A stretch of DNA of 64,000 nucleotides, taken from contig DATLFG010000045.1 of assembly GCA_035524955.1 (NCBI GenBank), positions 33,018 through 97,017 on the forward strand, read 5' to 3'. The DNA is from CAMLFJ01 sp035524955 (GTDB lineage Bacteria; Methylomirabilota; Methylomirabilia; Rokubacteriales; CSP1-6). The position numbers were made by a program, and so were the translations under genes. The notes beneath the pieces are model-generated. The model was not told the origin of the DNA. It saw only the letters and a program-made list of their open reading frames with translations, and made no database searches. Of this stretch, positions 48,437 through 56,886 are shown piece after piece (within the stretch, counting starts at the first letter, position 1; the number at the start of each line of letters is the position of its first letter).

Positions 48437-49711
48437 ATGTCCTTCTCCGAATTCCAGCTTCATCCCGATCTGCTCCGCGGCGTCGCGGCCCTGGGTTTCC
48501 AGGCTCCGACCGCCATCCAGCGTGACGCCATTCCCCCGGCCATGGCCGGGCGCGACGTGCTCGCCTGCGCCATGACCGGCAGCGGCAAGACCGCAGCGTT
48601 CCTGCTGCCGATCCTCCAGCGGCTCATCGGGCTGCCCCGCGGTACCACGCGGGCCTTGATCATCGCCCCGACCCGCGAGCTCGCGGCCCAGATCGACGAG
48701 CACCGCGGCCAGCTCGCCCGCCACACGCGGCTCACCGGCGCGGCCATCTTCGGCGGCGTGGGCATGGGCCCGCAGGAGTCGGCGCTCCGACGCGGCGCGG
48801 ACGTCCTCGTCGCCACGCCCGGCCGGCTGCTCGATCACATGCGCATGCCCTATACCAGGCTCGACGGCCTCCAGGTGCTGGTGCTGGACGAGGCCGACCG
48901 CATGCTCGACATGGGCTTCCTGCCGGACATCCAGCGGATCCTGAAGCAGCTCCCGGCGCGCCGGCAGACGCTCTTGCTCTCCGCGACCATGCCCGGCCCC
49001 ATCGCGGCGCTCGCGAAGCTGATTCTCCACGATCCGGTGGCGATCCAGATCGAGCGGCCGTCCGCGCCCGCGGTCGGCATCACCCACACCGTGTACGCGG
49101 TGCCGCAGGAGCTGAAGTCGGCCCTGCTCGTCGAGCTGCTCAAGCAGCCCGGCACGCGCAGCGTGCTGGCCTTCACGCGCACGAAGCATCGGGCCAACCG
49201 GCTGGCCGACTACCTGACCCGGCACGGGGTCAAGGCCGACCGCATCCACGGCAACCGCAGCCAGGCGCAGCGGACGCAGGCGCTGGCCGGCTTCAAGGAC
49301 GGGCGCTTCCAGGTGCTGGTGGCCACGGACATCGCGGCCCGCGGCATCGACATCGACGCGCTCAGCCACGTGGTGAACTTCGACGTGCCGGGCATGCCCG
49401 ACGAGTACATCCACCGGGTGGGCCGCACCGCGCGCGCCCAGGCGCTGGGCGACGCCCTCACGCTGGTCGCGCCGGACGAGGAGGGTGACCTGCGCGGCAT
49501 CGAGCGGGCGGTCGGCTCGCGCTTCACGCGCGCACAGCTCCCCGGCTTCGACTACTCCCGGCGGGCGGCCGACAAGCTGGAGATCCCGCTGGCCGAGCGC
49601 ATCGCGCAGATCCGCGCCCGCAAGGCCGAGGACCGCCAGCGCGCCCGCGCCAACGCCGAGCGGCGCGCGGCCCACGCCACCCGCCCCGCCCAGGTCACCC
49701 GCGCCCGCTAG
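48437..49711 (+). CDS. DEAD-box RNA helicase
   Basis: A 424-residue RhlE/DbpA-type helicase with all core motifs: PTAIQRDAIPP (Q), AMTGSGKTAAFLLP (I), APTRELAAQ (Ia), TPGRLLDHM (Ib), VLDEADRML (II), LLSATMP (III), VATDIAARGIDIDAL (V) and YIHRVGRTARA (VI), then a basic Arg/Ala-rich tail after about 385. It remodels RNA, often in ribosome assembly or cold adaptation. The 166 bases upstream (48271-48436) hold no gene and could be a regulatory leader, since a hairpin with GCCGGCCGCCGGC is at its start. Confidence 0.95.
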   Translation: MSFSEFQLHPDLLRGVAALGFQAPTAIQRDAIPPAMAGRDVLACAMTGSGKTAAFLLPILQRLIGLPRGTTRALIIAPTRELAAQIDEHRGQLARHTRLTGAAIFGGVGMGPQESALRRGADVLVATPGRLLDHMRMPYTRLDGLQVLVLDEADRMLDMGFLPDIQRILKQLPARRQTLLLSATMPGPIAALAKLILHDPVAIQIERPSAPAVGITHTVYAVPQELKSALLVELLKQPGTRSVLAFTRTKHRANRLADYLTRHGVKADRIHGNRSQAQRTQALAGFKDGRFQVLVATDIAARGIDIDALSHVVNFDVPGMPDEYIHRVGRTARAQALGDALTLVAPDEEGDLRGIERAVGSRFTRAQLPGFDYSRRAADKLEIPLAERIAQIRARKAEDRQRARANAERRAAHATRPAQVTRAR

Positions 49712-49713
49712 TA

Positions 49714-49803
49714 CCGGGGTCAGGTCTTACATTTCGACATTCCAGGCGCTCGGCGATTCACCTGCCGGCCTGGGAAATGTCGGATTGTAAGACCTGACCC
49801 CGG
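49714..49803. repeat. REP-like inverted repeat (GGGGTCAGGTCTTAC type)
   Basis: Left arm CCGGGGTCAGGTCTTACATT (49714) and right arm ending TAAGACCTGACCCCGG (49803) form a near-perfect 30-bp inverted repeat around 29 bases. This motif type is associated with IS200-like REP-associated transposases (established knowledge), but no transposase gene is in the window. The stop of the amine-oxidase gene (49758) lies within it, so its last dozen residues are repeat-encoded. Confidence 0.88.
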
Positions 49804-50909
49804 CCGCAGCGTAGACCTTTCCAGAGTGGTTCGAGCGCGTCCCGGCCCAGGGCCAGGCGCGCGAGGATGTCGCCGATCACCGGGCTCAGCGCGAAGCCGT
49901 GGCCCGAGAAGCCGGCGGCGACCAGCAATCCGCCGACGCCGGGCACCGGCCCCAGCATGGGCAGGTCGTCCGGCGTGAAAGCCTCGAGCCCCGCCCAGCT
50001 CCGCGCCAGCGCGCACGCGCCCGCCGGGGGAAACACCGCGCGCGCCGTCTCCAAGCTCCCGGCCACGCTCTCCTCCAGCATCTCGCAGCGATTCCCCGCG
50101 TGGTCCGTGACGCGCGCGGGCCAGCCGCCGCCGATCAGGTAGGCCCCGTCGTCGAGCTGCTTCAGGCTCAGCCGGCGGTCGAAGGCGCCCAGCACCGGGC
50201 GGAGCGCGGGCGCGCCCGGCGTGGTGAGCAGCATCTGGAGCGGCCGCGTCTCGATCGGCAGCGTCACGCCGATGCCCCCGAGCAGCATCGCGCTCCAGGC
50301 TCCCGCGGCCACGATCGCCACCTCGCAGGCCTCGCGCGCGCCGTCGCCGCGGTCCACGCCCACCACCCGGCCGCGCTCGACGGCAAGCGCGCGGGCACCG
50401 ACACCTTCCTCGACGCGCGCGCTGAGCCGGCGTGCCGCCTGTGCGAATGCCTCCGTCGCGGGCAGGGCCAGGGCCTGGCCGTCGCCCGGCGCGTGCACGC
50501 CGCCGAGGCAGCCCGGCGCGATCCCGGGCGCGAGCGCGCGCGCTCCCGGTGCGTCCACGAACTCCACCGGCACCCCATCGGCGCGCTGCTCCGCCGCCCA
50601 GGGCCCCGCCGCGTGCCACGCGGCCTCGTCGAGCGCCAGTCGCAGGCCGCCGGTGCGCCGGTACCAGGTCGGCGCCTCCAGCTCCCGATCGAGCCCGGGC
50701 CAGCGCGCGAGGCTCGCGAGCGCCAGCGCCCGCTCCGCGGGGTCGCGCCCCATCGCCCGCACGCCGGCGGCGCTGGCGCCGGAGGCCGCGGCGCCCACGC
50801 GGGCGCGCTCCAGCACGATGACGCGCGTGCTGGGGTCCGCGCGGCGCAGGTGGAAGGCGGCGGAGAGCCCCATGAGGCCGCCGCCCACGATCACGACCCG
50901 GGTCGCCAT
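49758..50909 (-). CDS. FAD-dependent oxidoreductase (glycine/D-amino acid oxidase, DAO family)
   Basis: A 383-residue DadA/sarcosine-oxidase-like flavoprotein. N-terminal FAD motif VVIVGGGLMGLSAAFHLRR (GxGxxG with extension), GASAAGVRAMG, then VAIVAAGAWSAMLLGGIGV, and the C-terminal GFSGHGFALSPVIGDILA that contacts FAD. Start ATG 50909, 62 bases from the divergent molybdopterin gene. The C-terminal end after about 370 (QVLQSDISQAGR) is encoded by the REP-like element; ancestral length was probably shorter or different. Confidence 0.92.
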   Translation of the reverse strand: MATRVVIVGGGLMGLSAAFHLRRADPSTRVIVLERARVGAAASGASAAGVRAMGRDPAERALALASLARWPGLDRELEAPTWYRRTGGLRLALDEAAWHAAGPWAAEQRADGVPVEFVDAPGARALAPGIAPGCLGGVHAPGDGQALALPATEAFAQAARRLSARVEEGVGARALAVERGRVVGVDRGDGAREACEVAIVAAGAWSAMLLGGIGVTLPIETRPLQMLLTTPGAPALRPVLGAFDRRLSLKQLDDGAYLIGGGWPARVTDHAGNRCEMLEESVAGSLETARAVFPPAGACALARSWAGLEAFTPDDLPMLGPVPGVGGLLVAAGFSGHGFALSPVIGDILARLALGRDALEPLWKGLRCGRGQVLQSDISQAGR

Positions 50910-50971
50910 GGCGCCCGAGTCTAGCAGACTGGCCTTTCGGGCCGCCCGGCGGTAAGCTCGCACGACACCCC

Positions 50972-53182
50972 ATGCCCAGGCCCATCCGCTACGAAGCACC
51001 CCGGCCGCCCGCCGCGCCGGGCGAGACCGTGGTCACCAGCACCTGCGGCCACAACTGCGGCGGCCGCTGCGTGGTCAACGCCCACGTGCGCGACGGGCGC
51101 ATCGTGCGGATCAGCACCGACCCGCGCAAGTGGACGCCGGAAGATGCGCCGCTCCATGCCTGCGTGCGCGGCTTCGGCCAGCTCGAGCGCCTCAATCATC
51201 CGGACCGCCTCACCCACCCCCTGCGGCGCGTGGGGCCGCGCGGCGCCGGGCAGTTCGAGCGCATCGGCTGGGACGAGGCGCTCGACGCGGTCGCGCGGCA
51301 GATGCTCCGCATCCGCGAGGCGCACGGGCCGGCGGCCATCCTCGACTGCTCGCGCACCGGCAGCCTCTCGATGCTGCACAGCCGGTCCACCGTCAAGCGC
51401 CTCCTCTACATGTTCGGCGGCTGCACCGAGCTGTGGACGAACATCTCGGCGGAGGCCGAGGTGTTCGCGGTGCGCCAGACCTACGGGGCCAAGGCCGACT
51501 ACAAGAGCGCGGGCCGCGAGCCCACCGACTACGTGAACTCGCGGTTGATCGTCATGTGGGGCTGGAGCCCGGCCGACGGCACCTTCGGCACCGGCACGCT
51601 CCAGTACCTGAAGCTCGCCAAGCGGCGCGGGGTGAAGATCATCTGCGTGGATCCGCGGCGCACCCGCACGAGCTGGGAGCTCGCGGACCAGCACGTGTTC
51701 ATCAACCCCGCCACCGACACCGCCGCACTGATCGCGATGGCCCACGTGATCCTCACCGAGGGGCTCCACGACCAGGCCTATCTCGACCGGCACGTGCTGG
51801 GGTTCGACGAAGCGCATCTGCCGCGCGGCGCGCCCGCGGGGGCCTCGTACCGCAGCTATCTTCTCGGCGAGGCCGACGGCGTGCCCAAGACACCCGAGTG
51901 GGCGGCCGCGATCACCGGCGTGCCCGCCGAGACCCTGCGCGCCCTCGCGATCGAGTACGCCGGCAGCAAGCCCGCCGCGCTCCAGACCGGCTACGCGCCC
52001 GGGCGCACGCTCCACGGCGAGCAGTTCCACCGCGCGGCCTACGCGCTCTGCGCGATGACCGGCAACGTGGGCATCCCGGGGGGCAACGCGGGCACCAGCA
52101 ACGGCGCCACCGGGCGCGGCGGGATCCAGGGGCTCCCCACCGGGGAGAACCCGGTGGGGGCGCGGGTGTCCTCGCCGCTGCTGGCCGATCTGCTGGAGCG
52201 CGGCAAGGCGGGCGGCTACCCGGCCGACATCCGGATGATCTACTCCTGCGCGGGCGACCTCTTCAACCAGCTCCCCAACGTCCGACGGATCATCGCCGGA
52301 GTCGAGCGGCTCGACTTCGTGGTGGTCCAGGATCACTTCGTCACGCCGACCGCACGTTACGCGGACATCCTGCTGCCCGCCACCACCTTCTGGGAACGCA
52401 ACGACGTCCACACCCCGTGGGCGGGCGCGGGCCACTACGCGATCTTCATGCAGCAGGCGATCGCGCCGGTCGGCGAGTGCCGGAACGATCTCGACATCTG
52501 CGCGGCCCTGGCCGAGCGGCTCGGCATCGAGGGCTACAACGACAAGACGGAGGACGAGTGGCTGCGCGAGCTGACCAGGCACGCCATCGACGACTACGAG
52601 ACGTTCCGGGCGCAGGGCCTCGCGCGGCTGCCCGCCCCCGACGACGCGGTGGCCTTCGCGAAGGAGATCCGCGATCCCTCGCGCCACCCGTTCACGACGC
52701 CGTCGGGCAAGATCGAGATCTACTCGATGAGCCTGGCCGCCGATCCCGATCCCTACGGCCTCGGGACCATCCCGCCGATCCCCACCTGGATCCCCGAGCC
52801 GGCCGACCCGCGCCACCCGCTGCGGCTCGTGACCCCCAAGTCGCGCGCGCGCACGCACTCGATCCACGACAACCAGGCGGTGCTCGCGCGCGCCGACCGC
52901 GACGACGTGTGGATCCACCCGGCCGACGCGGCGGCCCGCGGCATCGTGGACGGCCGGCGCGTCCGCGTGTTCAACGGGCGCGGGCGCACCCTGATCCCGG
53001 CGCGCGTCACCGATCGGGTGGCCCCGGGCGTGGTCTCGATCAAGGAAGGCGCGTGGTTCGCGCTCGACGCCGACGGCCAGGACACGCGGGGCTGCTCGAA
53101 CCTGCTGACCGACGACCGCTCGTCGCCGGCGGGGGCGACCCCGTTCAACTCCTGCTTCGTCGACGTCCAGCCGCTCGACTAG
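50972..53182 (+). CDS. Molybdopterin-dependent oxidoreductase (DMSO/TMAO reductase-like)
   Basis: A 736-residue enzyme of the DmsA group. N-terminal 4Fe-4S motif TSTCGHNCGGRCVVNAHVRD...HACVRG (residues 23-66); RIGWDEALDAVA-like IGWDEALDAVARQM; GRTGSLSM-like CSRTGSLSMLHS; DPRRTRTSWELADQ; MTGNVGIPGGNAG; and dinucleotide-domain TPKSRARTHSIHDNQ. There is no twin-arginine signal or FeS/anchor subunit genes, unlike true DMSO reductase. A cytoplasmic role is thus likelier; substrate unknown. It overlaps the convergent PEGA-domain gene by 4 bases. Confidence 0.92.
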   Translation: MPRPIRYEAPRPPAAPGETVVTSTCGHNCGGRCVVNAHVRDGRIVRISTDPRKWTPEDAPLHACVRGFGQLERLNHPDRLTHPLRRVGPRGAGQFERIGWDEALDAVARQMLRIREAHGPAAILDCSRTGSLSMLHSRSTVKRLLYMFGGCTELWTNISAEAEVFAVRQTYGAKADYKSAGREPTDYVNSRLIVMWGWSPADGTFGTGTLQYLKLAKRRGVKIICVDPRRTRTSWELADQHVFINPATDTAALIAMAHVILTEGLHDQAYLDRHVLGFDEAHLPRGAPAGASYRSYLLGEADGVPKTPEWAAAITGVPAETLRALAIEYAGSKPAALQTGYAPGRTLHGEQFHRAAYALCAMTGNVGIPGGNAGTSNGATGRGGIQGLPTGENPVGARVSSPLLADLLERGKAGGYPADIRMIYSCAGDLFNQLPNVRRIIAGVERLDFVVVQDHFVTPTARYADILLPATTFWERNDVHTPWAGAGHYAIFMQQAIAPVGECRNDLDICAALAERLGIEGYNDKTEDEWLRELTRHAIDDYETFRAQGLARLPAPDDAVAFAKEIRDPSRHPFTTPSGKIEIYSMSLAADPDPYGLGTIPPIPTWIPEPADPRHPLRLVTPKSRARTHSIHDNQAVLARADRDDVWIHPADAAARGIVDGRRVRVFNGRGRTLIPARVTDRVAPGVVSIKEGAWFALDADGQDTRGCSNLLTDDRSSPAGATPFNSCFVDVQPLD

Positions 53183-53526
53183 CGGATCGGGATCAGCTGC
53201 AGGCGGACCCGCGTCGCCCAGTCCCGGACCACGCGCACGAGCACGGTGGCCGGTTGATAGCCGGGCGCGGTCACGGTGAGCCAGTGCACCCCGACCCGCG
53301 CATCGACCAGCGAGGCCTGCAGGTCGTTGGCCACGCCGATCGGGGCGCCGTTCAGGCTCACCTCCGCGAAGGATGGAAAGGCGTTGATGTACAGCGCGCC
53401 GCCCAGGCTGTAGCCGGAGTAGCCGTAGACGGAATGACCCATGTAGGTGGTATCCGCGGCGAAGGCGTCACTCGCCGCGCCGGCCACCAGCAGGAGGATC
53501 ACGATCAGGAACGCGCGCATCGACAT
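53179..53526 (-). CDS. Small exported PEGA-domain protein
   Basis: A 115-residue protein with a Sec signal peptide (MRAFLIVILLLVAGAASDAFA-A, cleavage near residue 24). The mature part has GGALYINAFPSFAEVSLNG followed by a PEGA-like beta fold: LVDARVGVHWLTVTAPGYQP, with the typical ending ATVLVRVVRD. PEGA domains are surface-layer or periplasmic modules. It lies between molybdopterin enzyme and EgtB with no clear functional link. Confidence 0.85.
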   Translation of the reverse strand: MSMRAFLIVILLLVAGAASDAFAADTTYMGHSVYGYSGYSLGGALYINAFPSFAEVSLNGAPIGVANDLQASLVDARVGVHWLTVTAPGYQPATVLVRVVRDWATRVRLQLIPIR

Positions 53527-53548
53527 GCGAAGCTCTCCTCCAGATCAA

Positions 53549-54847
53549 TCAGACGTCCGTGACACAACGGAACTTGGCGAACACGTACGGGTAGTGCGCC
53601 TGGAACCAGTTGCGGAAGCTCGGGCGCACCAGGGGAGCGGCGGTGGCCCACGAGCCGCCCTTCAGCACGTAGTGCTTGCCGTCGAAGAAGTCGGCCGAGT
53701 AGCCCTCGTAGCCCGGGATGTAGGGGGTGAAGCCGGGCAGGCTCGCGAACACGGTACCCGTCCATTCCCAGCCGTCGCCGACCAGATCGTGGACACCCCA
53801 CCCGCTCGCGCTCTCGGGGTGTGTGCCCACCGGGGTGGGCGCCCAGTGGCGAAAGCCGACGTTGCCGTCCTCCGCCCGCGCACCCTTCACGGGACCGGAG
53901 GCCGCGCGCTGAAACTCGGCCTCGCTGGGCAGGCGCCCGCCGCGCCAGCGCGCAAAGGCGCGCGCCTCGGCGAGGCTCACGTAGACCGGCCAGTCCGCGA
54001 CCTGATCGAGCGGGAGCCGGTCGAAGAGCGTGCAGTAGACCCACGCTCCGTCCACCAGCTCCCACACCGCCGGATGCTCGACCGAGTCGTGACCGCGCCA
54101 CACCCAGTCCTCGTCGGTCCACAGGTCGGAGCGCCGGTATCCGCCGTCCTCGACGAAGGCCTGGAACTGGCGGTTGGTGACCGCGGTGGCGTCCATGCGG
54201 AAGGCGGGCACGTGGACTTCGAGGGCGGAGAACTCGTTGTCCCAGCCGAAGGCCAGCTCGTCGAAGCGGGCCCCGAGGGTCGTCGGCCCGGCCGGGACCT
54301 CGACCGGGCCGGCGGGGCGGCCGGACCCGAGCGCGTAGGGCGGCAGCCAGGCCGGGCGCACCTTGCGCTCGACCGGGAGGCGTTGCAGCATGTACAGCAA
54401 GGTCTCCTGATGCATGAGCTCGTGCTCGATCACCATGCTGAAGACGCGGCCTTCCCGGGCCATCAGGTGCGTGCCCGCGCGCGCGGCCACCGCGTCCACG
54501 GATCCCCGCAGCGCCTCGCGCACGCGGTCGCGATAGGCGACGACCTCGGCCACCGCGGGCCAGCGGTCCGGCACCTCGGGATGGTCGTGACACTGCGTCG
54601 GGTCGTCGACGTCGGGGTCGATCCCGCGCGAGAACAGCTCGTCGAAGACCGCGTTGAACGGGGGCCGCTCCAGCAGGCCGCCGCCCACGTGGTTCCAGGC
54701 GAAGGCGGGCAGGTGCCCGAGATAGAAGATGAACGGGTGGCGCAGCGCGATCGGCTGGGCGAGCCAGCTCCCGGGCGCGAGGATCTCGAAGATCCGATCG
54801 GTGCGCGCCCACGCGTCGGTCAGCCGGTCCGCGATCGTCTCGACCAT
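53549..54847 (-). CDS. egtB: EgtB-like sulfoxide synthase (DinB / formylglycine-generating-enzyme-like)
   Basis: A 432-residue two-domain protein. The DinB-like part has the iron ligands in FYLGHLPAFAWNHV and VIEHELMHQETLLYML (HxxxHxE, about residues 140-155). The C-terminal FGE-type part ends WATAAPLVRPSFRNWFQ and YVFAKFRCVTDV. EgtB joins hercynine to a thiol donor with oxygen to make the sulfoxide precursor of ergothioneine. ATG 54847 follows AAAGGAG. Divergent from egtD, sharing an 82-base promoter region. It belongs to the variant whose thiol donor (Cys or gamma-Glu-Cys) cannot be fixed from sequence. Confidence 0.88.
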   Translation of the reverse strand: MVETIADRLTDAWARTDRIFEILAPGSWLAQPIALRHPFIFYLGHLPAFAWNHVGGGLLERPPFNAVFDELFSRGIDPDVDDPTQCHDHPEVPDRWPAVAEVVAYRDRVREALRGSVDAVAARAGTHLMAREGRVFSMVIEHELMHQETLLYMLQRLPVERKVRPAWLPPYALGSGRPAGPVEVPAGPTTLGARFDELAFGWDNEFSALEVHVPAFRMDATAVTNRQFQAFVEDGGYRRSDLWTDEDWVWRGHDSVEHPAVWELVDGAWVYCTLFDRLPLDQVADWPVYVSLAEARAFARWRGGRLPSEAEFQRAASGPVKGARAEDGNVGFRHWAPTPVGTHPESASGWGVHDLVGDGWEWTGTVFASLPGFTPYIPGYEGYSADFFDGKHYVLKGGSWATAAPLVRPSFRNWFQAHYPYVFAKFRCVTDV

Positions 54848-54929
54848 GTCGCTCCTTTCGGGCCCGGTGGTTGTCTCGTCCGCATCCCCGGGGCCTCTCG
54901 TGGCATCTAGAGTGCAGCAGGACGATGCC

Positions 54930-55904
54930 ATGCGCTACCGCCTCGAAATTTATACGGATGAACGGGCGCGCCAGGAGCGGCTGGAAGCGGACGTGCGCAA
55001 GGGTCTCACCGCGCGGCAGAAGTCGTTGCCGCCGAAGTACTTTTACGACCGCGTGGGGTCGCTGCTGTTCGAGCGGATCACCGAGCTGCCGGAGTATTAT
55101 CCGACGCGCACCGAGGCGACCCTGCTGGCGGACATCGTGCCGGGGTTGATCGGGGAGATTCTTCCCGATGACATCGTGGAGATCGGCGCCGGCTCCTCCG
55201 AAAAGACACGCTTGATCCTGGACGCGGCCACCTCGAGGGGGCGCGTGATCCGCTACGTGCCCCTGGACGTGGATCGGCTCACCCTCGAGGCCACCGCCGC
55301 CCGGCTCACCCGGGACTACCCGGGCCATTCCGTGCACGCGGTGGTGGGGGATTTCGAGCGTGATCTGGCCCACGTGCCGCCGCCCACCGGACGGCGCCTC
55401 GCGCTCTTCCTGGGGAGCACCATCGGCAATCTCGACGCGCCGGAGCGGCGGCATCTGCTCGAGGGCCTGCGCGCGCTCCTGCCCGACCGCGGTGATCGCT
55501 TGCTGCTCGGGGTGGACCTGGTCAAGGACGTCAAGGTGCTCGAAGCTGCCTACGACGACGCGGCCGGCGTCACCCGCGACTTCAACCGCAATATCCTGCG
55601 CGTGATCAACCACGCGGTGGATGGCGACTTCGAGCCCGAGGCCTTCCGCCATCACGCGTTCTACAACGAGAGGGCCTCCCGCATCGAGATGCACCTGGTG
55701 GCCGACACCGCCCAGACCGTGAAGCTCGGGCGCCTGGGGCTCACCGTCCGCTTCCGGCCCGGCGACGACATCTGGACCGAGAACTCCTACAAGTTCACGC
55801 GCGACGGCGTGGAGGCGATGCTGGCTTCCGCCTCGCTCGACCTCGCGCAGTGGCACGTGGATCCCGCCAACTACTTCGCCCTGGCGCTCGCCGCGCCACG
55901 TTGA
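54930..55904 (+). CDS. egtD: L-histidine N-alpha-methyltransferase EgtD
   Basis: A 324-residue EgtD. PPKYFYDRVGSLLFERITEL and PEYYPTRTEATLL are diagnostic; the SAM site is EIGAGSSEKTRLIL and PLDVDRLTLEATAARL; GSTIGNL and the DFNRNILRVINHAVDGDF segment follow. It trimethylates histidine to hercynine, the first step to ergothioneine. Divergent partner egtB lies next to it; EgtC and EgtE are not in the window. Confidence 0.95.
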   Translation: MRYRLEIYTDERARQERLEADVRKGLTARQKSLPPKYFYDRVGSLLFERITELPEYYPTRTEATLLADIVPGLIGEILPDDIVEIGAGSSEKTRLILDAATSRGRVIRYVPLDVDRLTLEATAARLTRDYPGHSVHAVVGDFERDLAHVPPPTGRRLALFLGSTIGNLDAPERRHLLEGLRALLPDRGDRLLLGVDLVKDVKVLEAAYDDAAGVTRDFNRNILRVINHAVDGDFEPEAFRHHAFYNERASRIEMHLVADTAQTVKLGRLGLTVRFRPGDDIWTENSYKFTRDGVEAMLASASLDLAQWHVDPANYFALALAAPR

Positions 55905-56683
55905 GCGCCGCGGACGGCGCCGCGTACGCGCAGCCTACCCCGCGCCTCCTCTACGTCCACGACGACCTGACTGCTGAGGTGGCGCGCCGCGAGGGCGCGG
56001 GCTCACCCCCCGCCGTGCTCGCGCGAGACCTGCTCGCGCTCCTCGCCCGCGACACCGAGCGGGTCCGCATCCTCACGCTCGGCGAGCAGATCGAGCGCGT
56101 GGTGGCCGAGGGCGGCCACGCGCCCTTCGCGCTGGCGCTCGGGATCGGCGCGGCGGGGCAGCGCGTCGCCGAGGCCCTGCACGCGCGCGCGGGCTGGTTC
56201 CCGCGCATCCGCCGCATCGGGCTTACCCGCGAGGAAGACGGCCGCGGCGGCTACCGCGTGATCAGCACGGAGGCGGGGGGTCTCCCCGGTCAGCTCGACG
56301 GCGTGGCGGACTGCGCGTCGCTCGCGGTGGTGGACGACACCGTCTTCTCGGGCCTCACGATGCGGGCCTTGCTCTCGGCGCTGCCCGAGGCCGCGCGCCG
56401 GCGCACCCGCGCCTTCTGCCTGCGCGGCGTGGCCGAGTCCATCGCGGCGGTGGCGGCGCTCTGTCCCATCACCGCGGGCGTCGCCGCCCCCGGGCGCCGG
56501 CTCGAGGACGTCAGCTTCATCAACGCGAGCGGCCTGGTACGCCGCGTCGCGATCCGGCGGCCGGGTCTGCCTCCCCTCGCGTTCTTCGAGCGGCCGGAGT
56601 GGATCCGGGCGTGGTTTCCGGCGGTTCATGGCGAGGTGCTAGCGCTCTGTGTGCGGCTGAACGCGCTGCTGGAACCGGCCTGA
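55901..56683 (+). CDS. Phosphoribosyltransferase-like protein coupled to egtD
   Basis: A 260-residue protein starting at TTG 55901, overlapping the egtD stop (TTGA). The PRTase PRPP loop is in SLAVVDDTVFSGLTMRALLS (about residues 150-170). The rest (PRLLYVHDDLTAEVARREG, ILTLGEQIERVVAEGG, RRLEDVSFINASGLVRRVAI) does not match a familiar pathway. Tight coupling to egtD suggests a role in ergothioneine or histidine-derived metabolism or its control; this is inference. Confidence 0.75.
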   Translation: MSAADGAAYAQPTPRLLYVHDDLTAEVARREGAGSPPAVLARDLLALLARDTERVRILTLGEQIERVVAEGGHAPFALALGIGAAGQRVAEALHARAGWFPRIRRIGLTREEDGRGGYRVISTEAGGLPGQLDGVADCASLAVVDDTVFSGLTMRALLSALPEAARRRTRAFCLRGVAESIAAVAALCPITAGVAAPGRRLEDVSFINASGLVRRVAIRRPGLPPLAFFERPEWIRAWFPAVHGEVLALCVRLNALLEPA

Positions 56684-56775
56684 GGAGACGGGACCGCTCC
56701 CGGCCGGGGACTGCTCTTTCTAGTTCAGGAGACGGGACCCTTTCCGGCTGACATGGGGACTGCTCTTTCTAATTC
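56683..56775 (+). repeat. Tandem duplicated repeat (GGAGACGGGACC ... GGGGACTGCTCTTTCTA)
   Basis: Two direct copies (56683-56725 and 56727-56775) share AGGAGACGGGACC at the start and GGGGACTGCTCTTTCTA at the end, with diverged middle bases. The first begins at the stop codon of the PRTase-like gene. The remaining 111 bases to 56886 contain no gene. Confidence 0.85.
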
Positions 56776-56886
56776 GCTCGGCTCGCCTTCGGCTCACCTC
56801 GCAAGACTTCGGCACCAGTCGACCCGGTCCGCGGTCAACCGTTGCCCGTCCTTCTCCTGCTCCTTCCTATCTCTCTGCTCCCGCCC

